DNA of 11,359 bases, from NCBI GenBank assembly GCA_002316675.1, contig DCDZ01000059.1:1-11359 (forward strand). Direction: 5' to 3'. The DNA is from Tyzzerella sp. UBA1042 (lineage in GTDB: Bacteria > Bacillota > Clostridia > Lachnospirales > Anaerotignaceae). Below the pieces are notes generated by a model, which saw only the letters and a list, made by a program, of their open reading frames with translations, did no database searches and had not been told where the DNA came from. Shown here in pieces: positions 1 to 7,672 of this stretch. The position numbers were made by a program, and so were the translations under genes. Within the stretch, counting starts at the first letter, position 1; each line of letters opens with the position of its first letter.

Positions 1-29
1 AAATATATTGTAGTAGAAAGGAGGATGGT

Positions 30-1823
30 ATGCGGTTTTTTACACCTTGGGGATTGCTCGCGTTGTTGGCAGTGCCTGCAATTGTTTTCATGTATTTGTT
101 GAAACAAAAATATAAAGAACTGAAGGTTCCGAGCTTGTATCTCTGGAAAAAAGCAATCCCGGCATCAAAGGCACAGGAGCCTTGGCAAAAATTGCGAAAA
201 AATCTCCTCCTTTTCCTGCAAATTGCGACGGCCCTCCTGTTGGCCTTGGCCCTTGGCGGCCCTTATATCATGGGGAAAAGTCAGGTGATTGATTATGTGC
301 TGGCGCTGGATTGCTCCTTGAGTATGCAGGCAACAGACGTTTCGCCGAATCGCTTTTTGGCGGCTAAGGCGGATTTGCTCCGCTTGGTCGAGGACGCACC
401 GCCGGAAACCACTTTTTCCATGGTGCTGCTGGGGGAAGAACCTTCGTTGATGTTAAGCGGTGTGCAGGAAAAACAGGAACTGCTGCGCCGTATTCGGGAA
501 ACCGAGGCAACAGACGGCGGCGTGGATTGGGATAAAGCAAAAGAAATTTTGCAGGCGGAAAGAGACACTCTTGGCGGCCAGATCGCTTTGTTCAGCGATG
601 ATTATGGCGCTTTGGGCGATTTGCCTGCGCAAGAGCGTGTTTATAATCAAGGCGGGGACAACGGTGCATTGTCTGTGCTTTCTTATACAGAACAAGAGGA
701 TGGCCTCTCGGTTTTAACCCGCCTTGAAAATTGGGGCGGCGAAGGAGAGAAAATAGTAACCCTTTATGCAGATGATGCCGTGTTTGATACAAAAAAATTC
801 ACCCTTTCCCGGGGTGAAGCTCTGGATGTTACCTTTCGAGGGGTGCCAAAGGAAACAAACTCCATTATGGTGCGCTTGTCTCCCGAGGACGCTTTGCCGG
901 CGGATAATGTGCGTTATGAGGGCATTTCCGCGACGGGGACAGAAAAAGTCCTTTTGGTCACGGAGAATAACCTGTTTTTGGAAAAAGCCCTCTCTTTGAT
1001 TGATCATGTGGAGTTGTATCAGGCCACGCCCGAAAAGGCTTGGGAACTGTCGGGGTATGGATTGTATGTTTTTGATGGATATTTGCCGGAAAAAATGCCC
1101 GAGGATGGTTTTGTTTTGCTAATCGATCCGCCGGAGAATCCCTATGTCACAATGGGCGAGGAAAAAAATATTATGGCAACGGCCCGTATGATGGAAAATA
1201 CGGGATTTTCTGATATTTCTTCTGTCTCCTTTGCGGTTTCTGCGGCAAATGCATTAGAAGCACCTTGGGGCAAGCCTTTGATCCGTGCCGGGGAGGATAC
1301 CTTGGCCGTTTATGGTGAGTATGGGGGAAAAAAGATGGCAGTGTTCGGGTTCGATTTCCATAACTCGGATTTGCCGTTAAATGCAGGCTTTCCCATACTG
1401 CTTTATCGCCTGACGGAGTGGTATTTTCCAAAGGGACAAGAGGCATTGACCCAGCAGGAGGCCGGAGGCGGCATCTCCTTTTCCCTGCGGCCGGAAACGG
1501 TAAAAGCATGGGTGGTTACACCCCAAGGTGATAAATCTGCGGTGGCACCACCGTTTCCCGCACTGCCTTTTACCCAAACGGAAAAAAACGGATTCTATTC
1601 CTTGACGGAGGAAGACGGAGAAGGAAAGGTGACCACGAGGCTCTTTGGAATCAACCCCAAAACAGAGGGAGAGTCTGAGCTGACTTTAAAAGGCGAAAAA
1701 GGCGGGAAGGAAAATGCAGAGGTAAAGACAATTGACGCAGGGAAACCACTGGCAAACGTACTGCTTTTCCTGCTCTGCATACTACTGATGATAGAATGGC
1801 GGGTGAATTGCCGTGCACGTTGA
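30..1823 (+). CDS. BatA-type membrane protein with one VWA domain
   Basis: A 597-residue membrane-anchored von Willebrand factor A protein. The N-terminus is BatA-like: helix 1 at about residues 7-24, a Lys/Arg-rich loop (25-57) and helix 2 at 59-80. A VWA domain follows, with an intact DxSxS metal site (D94, S96, S98), a possible Thr at 161 and Asp at 190. Residues 205-470 are beta-rich and include a segment near 305-367 resembling an amidotransferase-like fold. The stretch around 435-467 (GFDFHNSDLPL and following) is typical of these proteins. A last helix (about 574-591) leaves a short basic end. By the positive-inside rule the VWA and middle domains face outside. In this family such genes follow a MoxR ATPase and a DUF58 gene, which would lie left of the window. 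The ATG has an AAAGGAGG site (17-24) five bases upstream. The molecular role is unknown; the metal site suggests protein binding. Confidence 0.88.
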   Translation: MRFFTPWGLLALLAVPAIVFMYLLKQKYKELKVPSLYLWKKAIPASKAQEPWQKLRKNLLLFLQIATALLLALALGGPYIMGKSQVIDYVLALDCSLSMQATDVSPNRFLAAKADLLRLVEDAPPETTFSMVLLGEEPSLMLSGVQEKQELLRRIRETEATDGGVDWDKAKEILQAERDTLGGQIALFSDDYGALGDLPAQERVYNQGGDNGALSVLSYTEQEDGLSVLTRLENWGGEGEKIVTLYADDAVFDTKKFTLSRGEALDVTFRGVPKETNSIMVRLSPEDALPADNVRYEGISATGTEKVLLVTENNLFLEKALSLIDHVELYQATPEKAWELSGYGLYVFDGYLPEKMPEDGFVLLIDPPENPYVTMGEEKNIMATARMMENTGFSDISSVSFAVSAANALEAPWGKPLIRAGEDTLAVYGEYGGKKMAVFGFDFHNSDLPLNAGFPILLYRLTEWYFPKGQEALTQQEAGGGISFSLRPETVKAWVVTPQGDKSAVAPPFPALPFTQTEKNGFYSLTEEDGEGKVTTRLFGINPKTEGESELTLKGEKGGKENAEVKTIDAGKPLANVLLFLLCILLMIEWRVNCRAR

Positions 1824-4554
1824 TTTTTTAAAACCTCATTGGCTATGGCTGTTGCCCCTTCTCGTTGGCTTTGTTTGGTATACAGCCAAAAACGGACGGT
1901 TTGCCTCGGTTTTTCGCCGCAGGCTTCATACAGGGATACGCATTTTGGTTTGCATTGCTATGGTATTGGCCATGGCGGCTCCCCAGATTTCCAAAAAATC
2001 CGACATCACGGCCACTATGCTTGCCCTTGACCGTTCCGCCAGTGTGAAAAATATAGACGTAAGTGGATTTATGCAAGAGGCAAACGGTGCCAAAGGAAGC
2101 AAAGACAGCGTGGGTATGGTTTGCTTCGGGAAGGATGCCGGGGTGGAGCAAATGCCATCGCTAGAAGGCACCTTGCCCACAGGGGGATTTCTGACCTATG
2201 TGGATGAGGGTGCTTCCGATATTGCCTCGGCATTAAAGCTTTCCGGAAGTGTTTTGCCAAAGGATGCCGCCAAGCGGATTGTTTTGGTGTCTGACGGAGA
2301 GGAGACGGCGGCCGATGCGCTGACGCAGGCGAAGGCATTGGCTGCCCAAGGGATAACCATTGATGTATTTCCCCTATCGGAAGAAATCGGGCAGGAGGTA
2401 CAAATTACAGACTTGGAGCTGCCGGCGCTGATTCATAAAAACACAGCGTATGAAATTGCTGTCCGTATAGATTCCAATGTGAATACGCCCGTGGAAATTC
2501 GGTTGTATAAAGGAAATACCCTGATTGCAAATGAAGCGATTCAGGTGTCTTCGGGAGAAAGCCGCATTGTGTTCACCGACCGCACCGAGGCGGGGGGCGG
2601 CATATCCTACCGGGCGGAAATCACCCCGGAAAAGGATACGGAAAGCAAGAATAATAAATATTTTGCGTATACCTATATTGAGGATGTTCCGCGGGTGTTA
2701 TTAATCGGAGAAGAGCAGGACAGCGAAGCTTGGTATGGCTTGATTTCTGCGTCCCAGCTACAGGTAGAGCGTGTATCCCCCGGGGCGGTTCCCGTTTCCA
2801 CAGAGCGTTTGCAGGGGTATGATTGCGTGGTTATGGCCAATGTATCGGCGGAAGCCTTGCCCGAAGGATTTACAGAGGTGTTAGAGGCCTATGTCAGAAC
2901 CCTTGGCGGCGGGCTGATTGTAAGCGGCGGCGCAAATGCCTATGCCCTTGGCGGATATTTCAACACAAAGCTTGAGGAAATGCTTCCTGTGGATATGGAG
3001 CTGAAAACAGAAGGGGAAGATCCGGATTTGGCCATGGTGATGGTTATTGACCGTTCGGGCAGTATGACGGCAGGGGCCTATGGTGTGACCCAGTTAGAAA
3101 TGGCAAAGGAAGCGGCAATACGCAGTTTGGAGGGGTTTCAAAAGAAAGACCAGGTTGGGGTGATTGCCTTTGATGACAAATTCACCTGGGCGGTGCCCAT
3201 GACGGTTGTAGCCGGCAATCAAGAGGCCATTACACAGCAAATTGGAAATATTCAGCCGGGCGGTGGAACCAGTATTTTGCCGGGTTTGACAGAGGCGGTA
3301 CAGGCGCTATCCGAATCGAAGGCAAAGGAAAAGCATATCATTCTTTTGACCGACGGACAGGCAGAGCAGAGCGGATACGATTTGGTACTGCAAAAGATAG
3401 AAGCAGGGGGAATTACATTATCTTCTGTGGCAGTTGGCGGCGGTGCGGATACAACGCTGCTGCGTAATCTGGCAGCGGAGGGCAATGGCAGGTATTATTT
3501 TACCGATGAATTTACGGATCTGCCCAGCATTTTTGCAAAAGAGACATTGCTGGCGGGAAAAGAATATCTGAACCATCGGAAGTTTTATCCCAGTCAAAAG
3601 GATGCCTCCGCAATTTTATCGGATATTTCCTCTGTTCCTCTGTTAGGCGGCTATGTTGGAACCACGGCAAAAAGCCGCAGTGATGTTGTTTTGGTCAGCG
3701 ACAAAGAGGAACCGATTCTTGCCCTTTGGCAGTACGGATTGGGCAGAACAGCGGCGTGGACACCGGATGTAGGCGGTTTATGGACAGCGGATTGGCTGGC
3801 GGCGACAGAAGGAACAGGGATATTGAGAAATACCTTGGGATGGCTGATGAACATTCAGATGTCTGAGGAAATGAAGCTGACGGCGGAAAGCGGCGCAAAA
3901 AAGAGCAGCCTTCGGTTGGAAATGCCTTTTGATGAAAGTATTACCAAAATTACAGGGACGATTTTAAATGGGGAAGGCAAAGAATTTGAAACCCAATTTA
4001 CCATGACAGCTCCGGGGGTGTATGAGGGGGAGATGGCAACGGCCGCAGAGGGGGCATATGTTGCCAATCTATCTGTGCTGAAAGGGGAGAAAACCACAAA
4101 TTTCAATACGGGCTTTGCCCTTTCCTATCCTGTGGAGTATGACATCACCCAGAAAGGCGGCGGGGCTGCTTTACTACAGCAAATTTCCGCTGTGGGCGGC
4201 GGCAGAATCCTCTCGGCGGGCAGTGAAATTTTTGCCTCCCAGCCCCAGCCCCAGATTCACCAAAAAGAGCTCTCCGGATTTTTTATGATCCTTGGCTTGC
4301 TTTTGTTTTTATTGGATGTTGCCCTTAGGCGGTTTTCCGTACTCCTTCTGAAACTGGAAGGAATGGTCATGGCCTTGGGGAACAATACAAAAACCGCCGT
4401 GCAAGGGAAGCGTAGCCCATCTTTCAAGAAAAAGGAGCCAAGCCTGCCCTTGAAGCATTTGGCAAAGCAAAAGAAAGAAAGGCCTCCGGAGAAAGCCGCT
4501 GCAAAAAGTACGGCTGAAAAATTGGCTGAAGCCAGAAAAAAACGCAAAAATTGA
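1813..4554 (+). CDS. Membrane protein with two VWA domains around a glutamine-amidotransferase-like domain
   Basis: A 913-residue protein. Helices at about 11-24 and 42-58 enclose a basic loop (FRRRLHTGIR), so the following domains should be extracytoplasmic. VWA 1 starts at D73-x-S75-x-S77, with S135 and D161 as likely further metal ligands. Residues 288-395 match the amidotransferase-like domain of such VWA proteins (GGGLIVSGG, then ALGGY), but no Cys nucleophile sits at the expected elbow, so catalysis is unlikely. VWA 2 has a full metal site: D413-R-S415-G-S417, T486, D514. After a beta-rich region (about 690-810) comes helix 821-837, then a 76-residue tail very rich in Lys and Arg, predicted cytoplasmic. 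The GTG start overlaps the previous gene by 11 bases and has only a weak GGGTGA-like site, suggesting coupled translation. Inference: it acts with the preceding VWA protein and an upstream MoxR ATPase in an envelope-assembly or maturation process of unknown substrate. Confidence 0.88.
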   Translation: MHVDFLKPHWLWLLPLLVGFVWYTAKNGRFASVFRRRLHTGIRILVCIAMVLAMAAPQISKKSDITATMLALDRSASVKNIDVSGFMQEANGAKGSKDSVGMVCFGKDAGVEQMPSLEGTLPTGGFLTYVDEGASDIASALKLSGSVLPKDAAKRIVLVSDGEETAADALTQAKALAAQGITIDVFPLSEEIGQEVQITDLELPALIHKNTAYEIAVRIDSNVNTPVEIRLYKGNTLIANEAIQVSSGESRIVFTDRTEAGGGISYRAEITPEKDTESKNNKYFAYTYIEDVPRVLLIGEEQDSEAWYGLISASQLQVERVSPGAVPVSTERLQGYDCVVMANVSAEALPEGFTEVLEAYVRTLGGGLIVSGGANAYALGGYFNTKLEEMLPVDMELKTEGEDPDLAMVMVIDRSGSMTAGAYGVTQLEMAKEAAIRSLEGFQKKDQVGVIAFDDKFTWAVPMTVVAGNQEAITQQIGNIQPGGGTSILPGLTEAVQALSESKAKEKHIILLTDGQAEQSGYDLVLQKIEAGGITLSSVAVGGGADTTLLRNLAAEGNGRYYFTDEFTDLPSIFAKETLLAGKEYLNHRKFYPSQKDASAILSDISSVPLLGGYVGTTAKSRSDVVLVSDKEEPILALWQYGLGRTAAWTPDVGGLWTADWLAATEGTGILRNTLGWLMNIQMSEEMKLTAESGAKKSSLRLEMPFDESITKITGTILNGEGKEFETQFTMTAPGVYEGEMATAAEGAYVANLSVLKGEKTTNFNTGFALSYPVEYDITQKGGGAALLQQISAVGGGRILSAGSEIFASQPQPQIHQKELSGFFMILGLLLFLLDVALRRFSVLLLKLEGMVMALGNNTKTAVQGKRSPSFKKKEPSLPLKHLAKQKKERPPEKAAAKSTAEKLAEARKKRKN

Positions 4555-4615
4555 AGGGATTCCCTATAATGTAATAAAAATGTAATGATAATTTTGACGA
4601 TAAATATTGTAATTT

Positions 4616-4690
4616 AAAAAATACTCCGCTATGATAGATTTATTGGCTTTTCATGAACTGCAAGGTCAATGCCATCACGGAGTGTTTTTT
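4616..4690 (+). terminator. Rho-independent terminator with a long 49-nt loop
   Basis: The left arm 4616-4628 (AAAAAATACTCCG) pairs with 4678-4690 (CGGAGTGTTTTTT) over 13 positions, with one T-G wobble. The right arm ends in six T. The intervening 49 bases can form small inner pairs such as TGGC with GCCA. The position 62 bases after the dual-VWA stop fits the end of that operon. Because the left arm starts with six A, the same element would also end in a T-run on the minus strand. The long loop is unusual for a simple terminator. Confidence 0.7.
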
Positions 4691-5002
4691 ATTGCTTTTG
4701 TATTAAAATACCATTGTATCGCAGCTTGGCATTCTTTCTTTTGATAGCTGGTTGATGCGTGGCTTTTGAGAATGAAAATTCCGGGCTTTTATCAGGAATC
4801 GGCATGGAATGCAGCCAATAAAATGTAGCCATAGTATTTTCAATGAAAATTCTGTTTCCGGAGGATATATTGTATGTAAAAATAGAATACTTCATAAAAA
4901 GGTGTTTCAAATGCAAGTTTTTGCAATGGGCGTACTATAATTGAATTATGAGCATTTGACGAGCGGTTTTCTGTGAGACAGAGATAGAAATGGGGGAAGG
5001 GT
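4691..5002. other. Intergenic stretch with no convincing gene
   Basis: About 310 bases between the terminator and the VanW-family gene. Short open frames exist: plus strand 4843-4944, 33 codons, and a minus-strand frame across 4689-4916. None has a ribosome binding site or a recognisable product. The 11-base word AATGAAAATTC occurs twice (4771-4781 and 4842-4852). The only likely functional signal is a TATAAT at 4936-4941 plus the downstream ribosome binding site. I see no RNA gene or riboswitch that I can name. Confidence 0.6.
4936..4941 (+). promoter_or_regulatory. Possible -10 box for the VanW-led operon
   Basis: A perfect TATAAT lies 62 bases before the VanW-family start. No good -35 hexamer sits 16-18 bases upstream, and there is no TGn extension, so the call rests on the hexamer and its position after the upstream terminator. 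A TTGACG at 4956-4961 has no matching -10. Confidence 0.35.
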
Positions 5003-6514
5003 ATGGAGCCAAAAAGTGGAGGAAAGCGCTTTCGAAGCCAGCCAAAGAAGACAAAAACAGGAGTGTTTCTTGGAATTGCCGCCTTGTGTATATGCTTGGC
5101 GGGGGGATATTTTGCTTATGCAAAGACCCAAAGCGACAAACTGAAAGAAATTTTAGCCCAAGCCGGGATTTATCAGGGAATCACCATCGATGGCATTCAA
5201 GTGGGCGGATTAAGCAAGGAAGAGGCCACCGGCTTATTGACCGGCAGCCACGCAAGGGATGCGGCAAGCCAAAGGCTTGTGCTCTTTTATGAAGAGGAGG
5301 AATGGAACTATACATTTCAGGAAATCGGCGCCCAATATCAGGTGGAGCAAGCGGTGGAACAAGCCTATGACTTGGGCAGAACGGGAACCGAGAAGGAGAA
5401 TATGAAGGTGGTTTCCGCCTTAATAAAGGAAGGGCAGGACATCCCCCTCATCTTTTCTTATGATGAAATTCAGATGCAGGATACACTGATTGAGGTAGCC
5501 GGGGAGTTTGACCGGGAGCCGCAAAACAGCAGTTTAACCCGCAGCAACGGAAAATTTATTATAGAAAAAGAAGCGGAAGGGCGAAAAATGGATTTGGAAG
5601 CCACCATGCTGAACGTGGATAGGGTAATGCAAACCAAGCAGGGCGGCAGGGCGGCCATTGTGGCAGAAAACACCAAGCCGGAAGTTACCTATGAAGACAA
5701 CGAAATGGTAACAGATTTGATTGGGTCCTTTTCCACAAAATATACGGCGTATGATAAAAACAGAAACACCAATCTGGTGGTTGGATGCAAGTATATTGAC
5801 GGTACCATTATTGCCCCCGGCGAGGTATTTTCCGCCTCGAAGGGCTTGGGTGAGCAGACTTATGCCCGAGGATATCGGGATGCCGGGGTTTATGTAAACG
5901 GAAAGGTTGAGGCCGGTATGGGCGGCGGCGTTTGCCAGATTACCAGCACATTGTACAATGCGGCGATTTTTGCCGAATTGGAAATTGTGGAAAGATCCCC
6001 CCATTCTATGACCGTAGGGTATGTTCCTTTGGGCAGGGATGCTGCCATTGCGGATACCTACAAGGATTTGAAAGTTAAAAATGATACGGAATATCCTGTG
6101 TATATTGAAACCTATGCCGCAAACGGCGTTTTACAAGTGAATCTTTACGGCCATGAAATTCATGAAGCAGGCAGAACCCTTGCGTTTGAAACGGTTTATG
6201 AGGCTACCATTGATAAGCCTGCGGAGATTGTGACAGAGGATCCGGAAAAGGAAGAAGGAGAGCGGGAGGTTACCAGTAAGGGCAGAATCGGCGCAAAGGT
6301 GACGGTTTTCAAGAAGGTGATGCAAAACGGAAAGCTCGTCAGCCGAGAGCGGTTTAGCAGCTCTTCCTATCGTGCCGTTGCCGATGAAGTAACTGTGGGT
6401 ACAAAGAAGGCCGTGCCCGCAAACCAGACGGATACGGAGCCGGTGACACCTATGCCCAAGGAGAAGGAAGTTCCCTCCGGCGGAACCGGGGATGACTCCT
6501 TTGGAATTCAATAA
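5003..6514 (+). CDS. VanW-family cell-envelope protein with G5-like domain
   Basis: A 503-residue protein with a short Lys-rich cytoplasmic N-terminus and one helix at about 19-40. The rest should be extracytoplasmic, held as a signal anchor. Residues about 55-225 fit the putative peptidoglycan-binding region usually found ahead of VanW. The VanW domain spans about 240-385 and carries the hallmark GGGVCQITSTLYNA motif (307-320), with Cys311. A G5-like segment (about 424-466) follows, then a Pro/Thr-rich tail. VanW is named from the vanB vancomycin resistance cluster, where its role is unclear. No vanR/S/H/B/X genes are present here, so resistance should not be inferred. A general wall role is more likely. 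The ATG has GGGGGA (4992-4997) five bases upstream. The gene probably leads an operon with the two genes that follow. Confidence 0.9.
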   Translation: MEPKSGGKRFRSQPKKTKTGVFLGIAALCICLAGGYFAYAKTQSDKLKEILAQAGIYQGITIDGIQVGGLSKEEATGLLTGSHARDAASQRLVLFYEEEEWNYTFQEIGAQYQVEQAVEQAYDLGRTGTEKENMKVVSALIKEGQDIPLIFSYDEIQMQDTLIEVAGEFDREPQNSSLTRSNGKFIIEKEAEGRKMDLEATMLNVDRVMQTKQGGRAAIVAENTKPEVTYEDNEMVTDLIGSFSTKYTAYDKNRNTNLVVGCKYIDGTIIAPGEVFSASKGLGEQTYARGYRDAGVYVNGKVEAGMGGGVCQITSTLYNAAIFAELEIVERSPHSMTVGYVPLGRDAAIADTYKDLKVKNDTEYPVYIETYAANGVLQVNLYGHEIHEAGRTLAFETVYEATIDKPAEIVTEDPEKEEGEREVTSKGRIGAKVTVFKKVMQNGKLVSRERFSSSSYRAVADEVTVGTKKAVPANQTDTEPVTPMPKEKEVPSGGTGDDSFGIQ

Positions 6515-6570
6515 GAGATGATGAAATCAGTACCTCTGGGGCCAACACAGCTCAGGGGTGCTTTCTGCAC

Positions 6571-6577
6571 GAAGGGA
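6571..6577 (+). promoter_or_regulatory. Ribosome binding site that favours the inner start of the AIR-synthase gene
   Basis: GAAGGGA lies nine bases before ATG 6587. The earlier in-frame ATG at 6518 starts only three bases after the VanW stop and would add 23 residues that do not resemble the family. The family N-terminus (IGKIPPE) begins right after the ATG at 6587. Confidence 0.6.
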
Positions 6578-6586
6578 CTGAAAAAA

Positions 6587-7672
6587 ATGTTTGAAATTGG
6601 GAAAATTCCCCCGGAAATATTAGAGGCAATTGTGATGAACCCCATCAGAAAAAATAGGGTACGGCGAGAGGATGTTGTGCTGCGTCCGAAAACAGGAGAA
6701 GATTGTTCTGCCATTGATCTTGCGGGAGAGTTGTGTGTATTATCCACAGACCCCATTACGGGGGCGGCCAAGGATATAGGATATTTGGCGGTGCAAATCA
6801 ACTGTAATGATATTTTTTCCTCGGGGGCAGCGCCGGTGGGAATTTTGCTGACGGTGCTATTGCCTGCGGGGAGTTGTGAGGCCGATTTGGAGGAAATTAT
6901 GGAGGGAGCCTTGCGGGCTGCCCGGGAATTGGACATTGAGATTTTAGGGGGGCATACGGAGGTTACCGATGCTGTTTGCAAGCCGATTGTTTCTGCGGCG
7001 GTGATTGGAAAAAGCAAAAAAAGAAAGGTCGTGCAAACGGGAGGTGCAGAGGTTGGTCAGGATGTGATTATGACCAAATGGGCCGGGCTTGAGGGCACAG
7101 CCATTATTGCCAAGGAATATGAGGAAATATTAAACCGGCGGCTGCCTGCCGGAATCATACACAGCGCAAAGGAAATGAAGGTTTTTCTTTCTGTGGGAAA
7201 AGAGGCTTCCCTTGCTGTGGAGCATGGGGCAACGGCAATGCATGATGCCACAGAGGGCGGCGTTTTGGGCGCCGTTTGGGAGGTTGCGGAATGTTCTCAA
7301 ACGGGGGTTGCGCTTTGGCGGGATAAAATCCCATTGAAGGAGGAAACAAGGCTGATTTGTAAGGAAGCGGATATTGATCCTTTGCGTCTGATTTCCAGCG
7401 GAACCATGATAATTACCGCATGGGACGGTGAGGAACTTGTGGACAAGCTGGCGGCGCAGGGAATTTCTGCGGCGGTGATTGGTAAAATTACAGAGAAGGA
7501 ACGTATTTTGGTTTCGGCGCAGGGAACAGAGCCGTTGGAGGAACCAAAGGCGGATGCGCTGTATCAAGTGAAATTTGAACTAGGACAAAAGAGAAAGGCG
7601 GATGGGTATGAGAGATTTTGTTGCAAAAACAGTGGCGGAATTACCCCCTTCGGGGATCAGAAAATTTTTTGA
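6587..7672 (+). CDS. AIR synthase / HypE-like family protein (PurM superfamily)
   Basis: A 361-residue protein counted from ATG 6587; an ATG at 6518 would give 384. Visible family marks are IGKIPPE at the N-terminus, GEDCSAID (37-44, a metal/nucleotide-binding element), VQINCNDIFSSGAAP (69-83, dimer and ATP motif), GGHTEV (121-126) and HDATEGGVLGA (219-229). Together these give an N-terminal AIRS domain (about 30-140) and a C-terminal AIRS_C domain (about 155-315). Family members use ATP to activate an oxygen atom. True HypE ends with a conserved Cys that receives the carbamoyl group; this protein does not end that way, and no other hyp genes are in view. The substrate is therefore open. Family similarity stops near residue 330. 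The last 31 residues are an odd extension, most of it read out of frame from the start of the aminotransferase gene. The gene probably shares a transcript with its two neighbours. Confidence 0.85.
   Translation: MFEIGKIPPEILEAIVMNPIRKNRVRREDVVLRPKTGEDCSAIDLAGELCVLSTDPITGAAKDIGYLAVQINCNDIFSSGAAPVGILLTVLLPAGSCEADLEEIMEGALRAARELDIEILGGHTEVTDAVCKPIVSAAVIGKSKKRKVVQTGGAEVGQDVIMTKWAGLEGTAIIAKEYEEILNRRLPAGIIHSAKEMKVFLSVGKEASLAVEHGATAMHDATEGGVLGAVWEVAECSQTGVALWRDKIPLKEETRLICKEADIDPLRLISSGTMIITAWDGEELVDKLAAQGISAAVIGKITEKERILVSAQGTEPLEEPKADALYQVKFELGQKRKADGYERFCCKNSGGITPFGDQKIF
7594..7601 (+). promoter_or_regulatory. Ribosome binding site inside the preceding gene, deciding the aminotransferase start
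   Basis: AAAGGCGG ends six bases before ATG 7608, a normal distance, but directly abuts the alternative ATG at 7602. The site therefore favours 7608, which also gives the family-typical MRDF start. It lies within the coding frame of the AIR-synthase gene. Confidence 0.6.

Noticed and set aside
4594..4599. TTGACG after the dual-VWA gene as a promoter
   Set aside because: The expected -10 position holds only A-rich sequence from the terminator arm.
4689..4916. Minus-strand open frame of 75 codons in the gap before the VanW gene
   Set aside because: No ribosome binding site, no recognisable domain, and composition of AT-rich spacer. It also overlaps the terminator's T-run.
4843..4944. Plus-strand frame of 33 codons containing EDILYVKIE, faintly like a LytTR DNA-binding start
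   Set aside because: No ribosome binding site, too short, and the similarity covers only a few residues.
4956..4961. TTGACG as a -35 box for the VanW gene
   Set aside because: No acceptable -10 hexamer 16-19 bases downstream, and transcription would begin almost on the ribosome binding site.
5534..6004. Minus-strand open frame of 156 codons inside the VanW gene
   Set aside because: Shadow of a strongly supported gene on the other strand; no domain or start signal.
6508..7017. Minus-strand open frame of 169 codons opposite the AIR-synthase gene
   Set aside because: The plus-strand frame carries clear family motifs across the same bases; the reverse frame has none.
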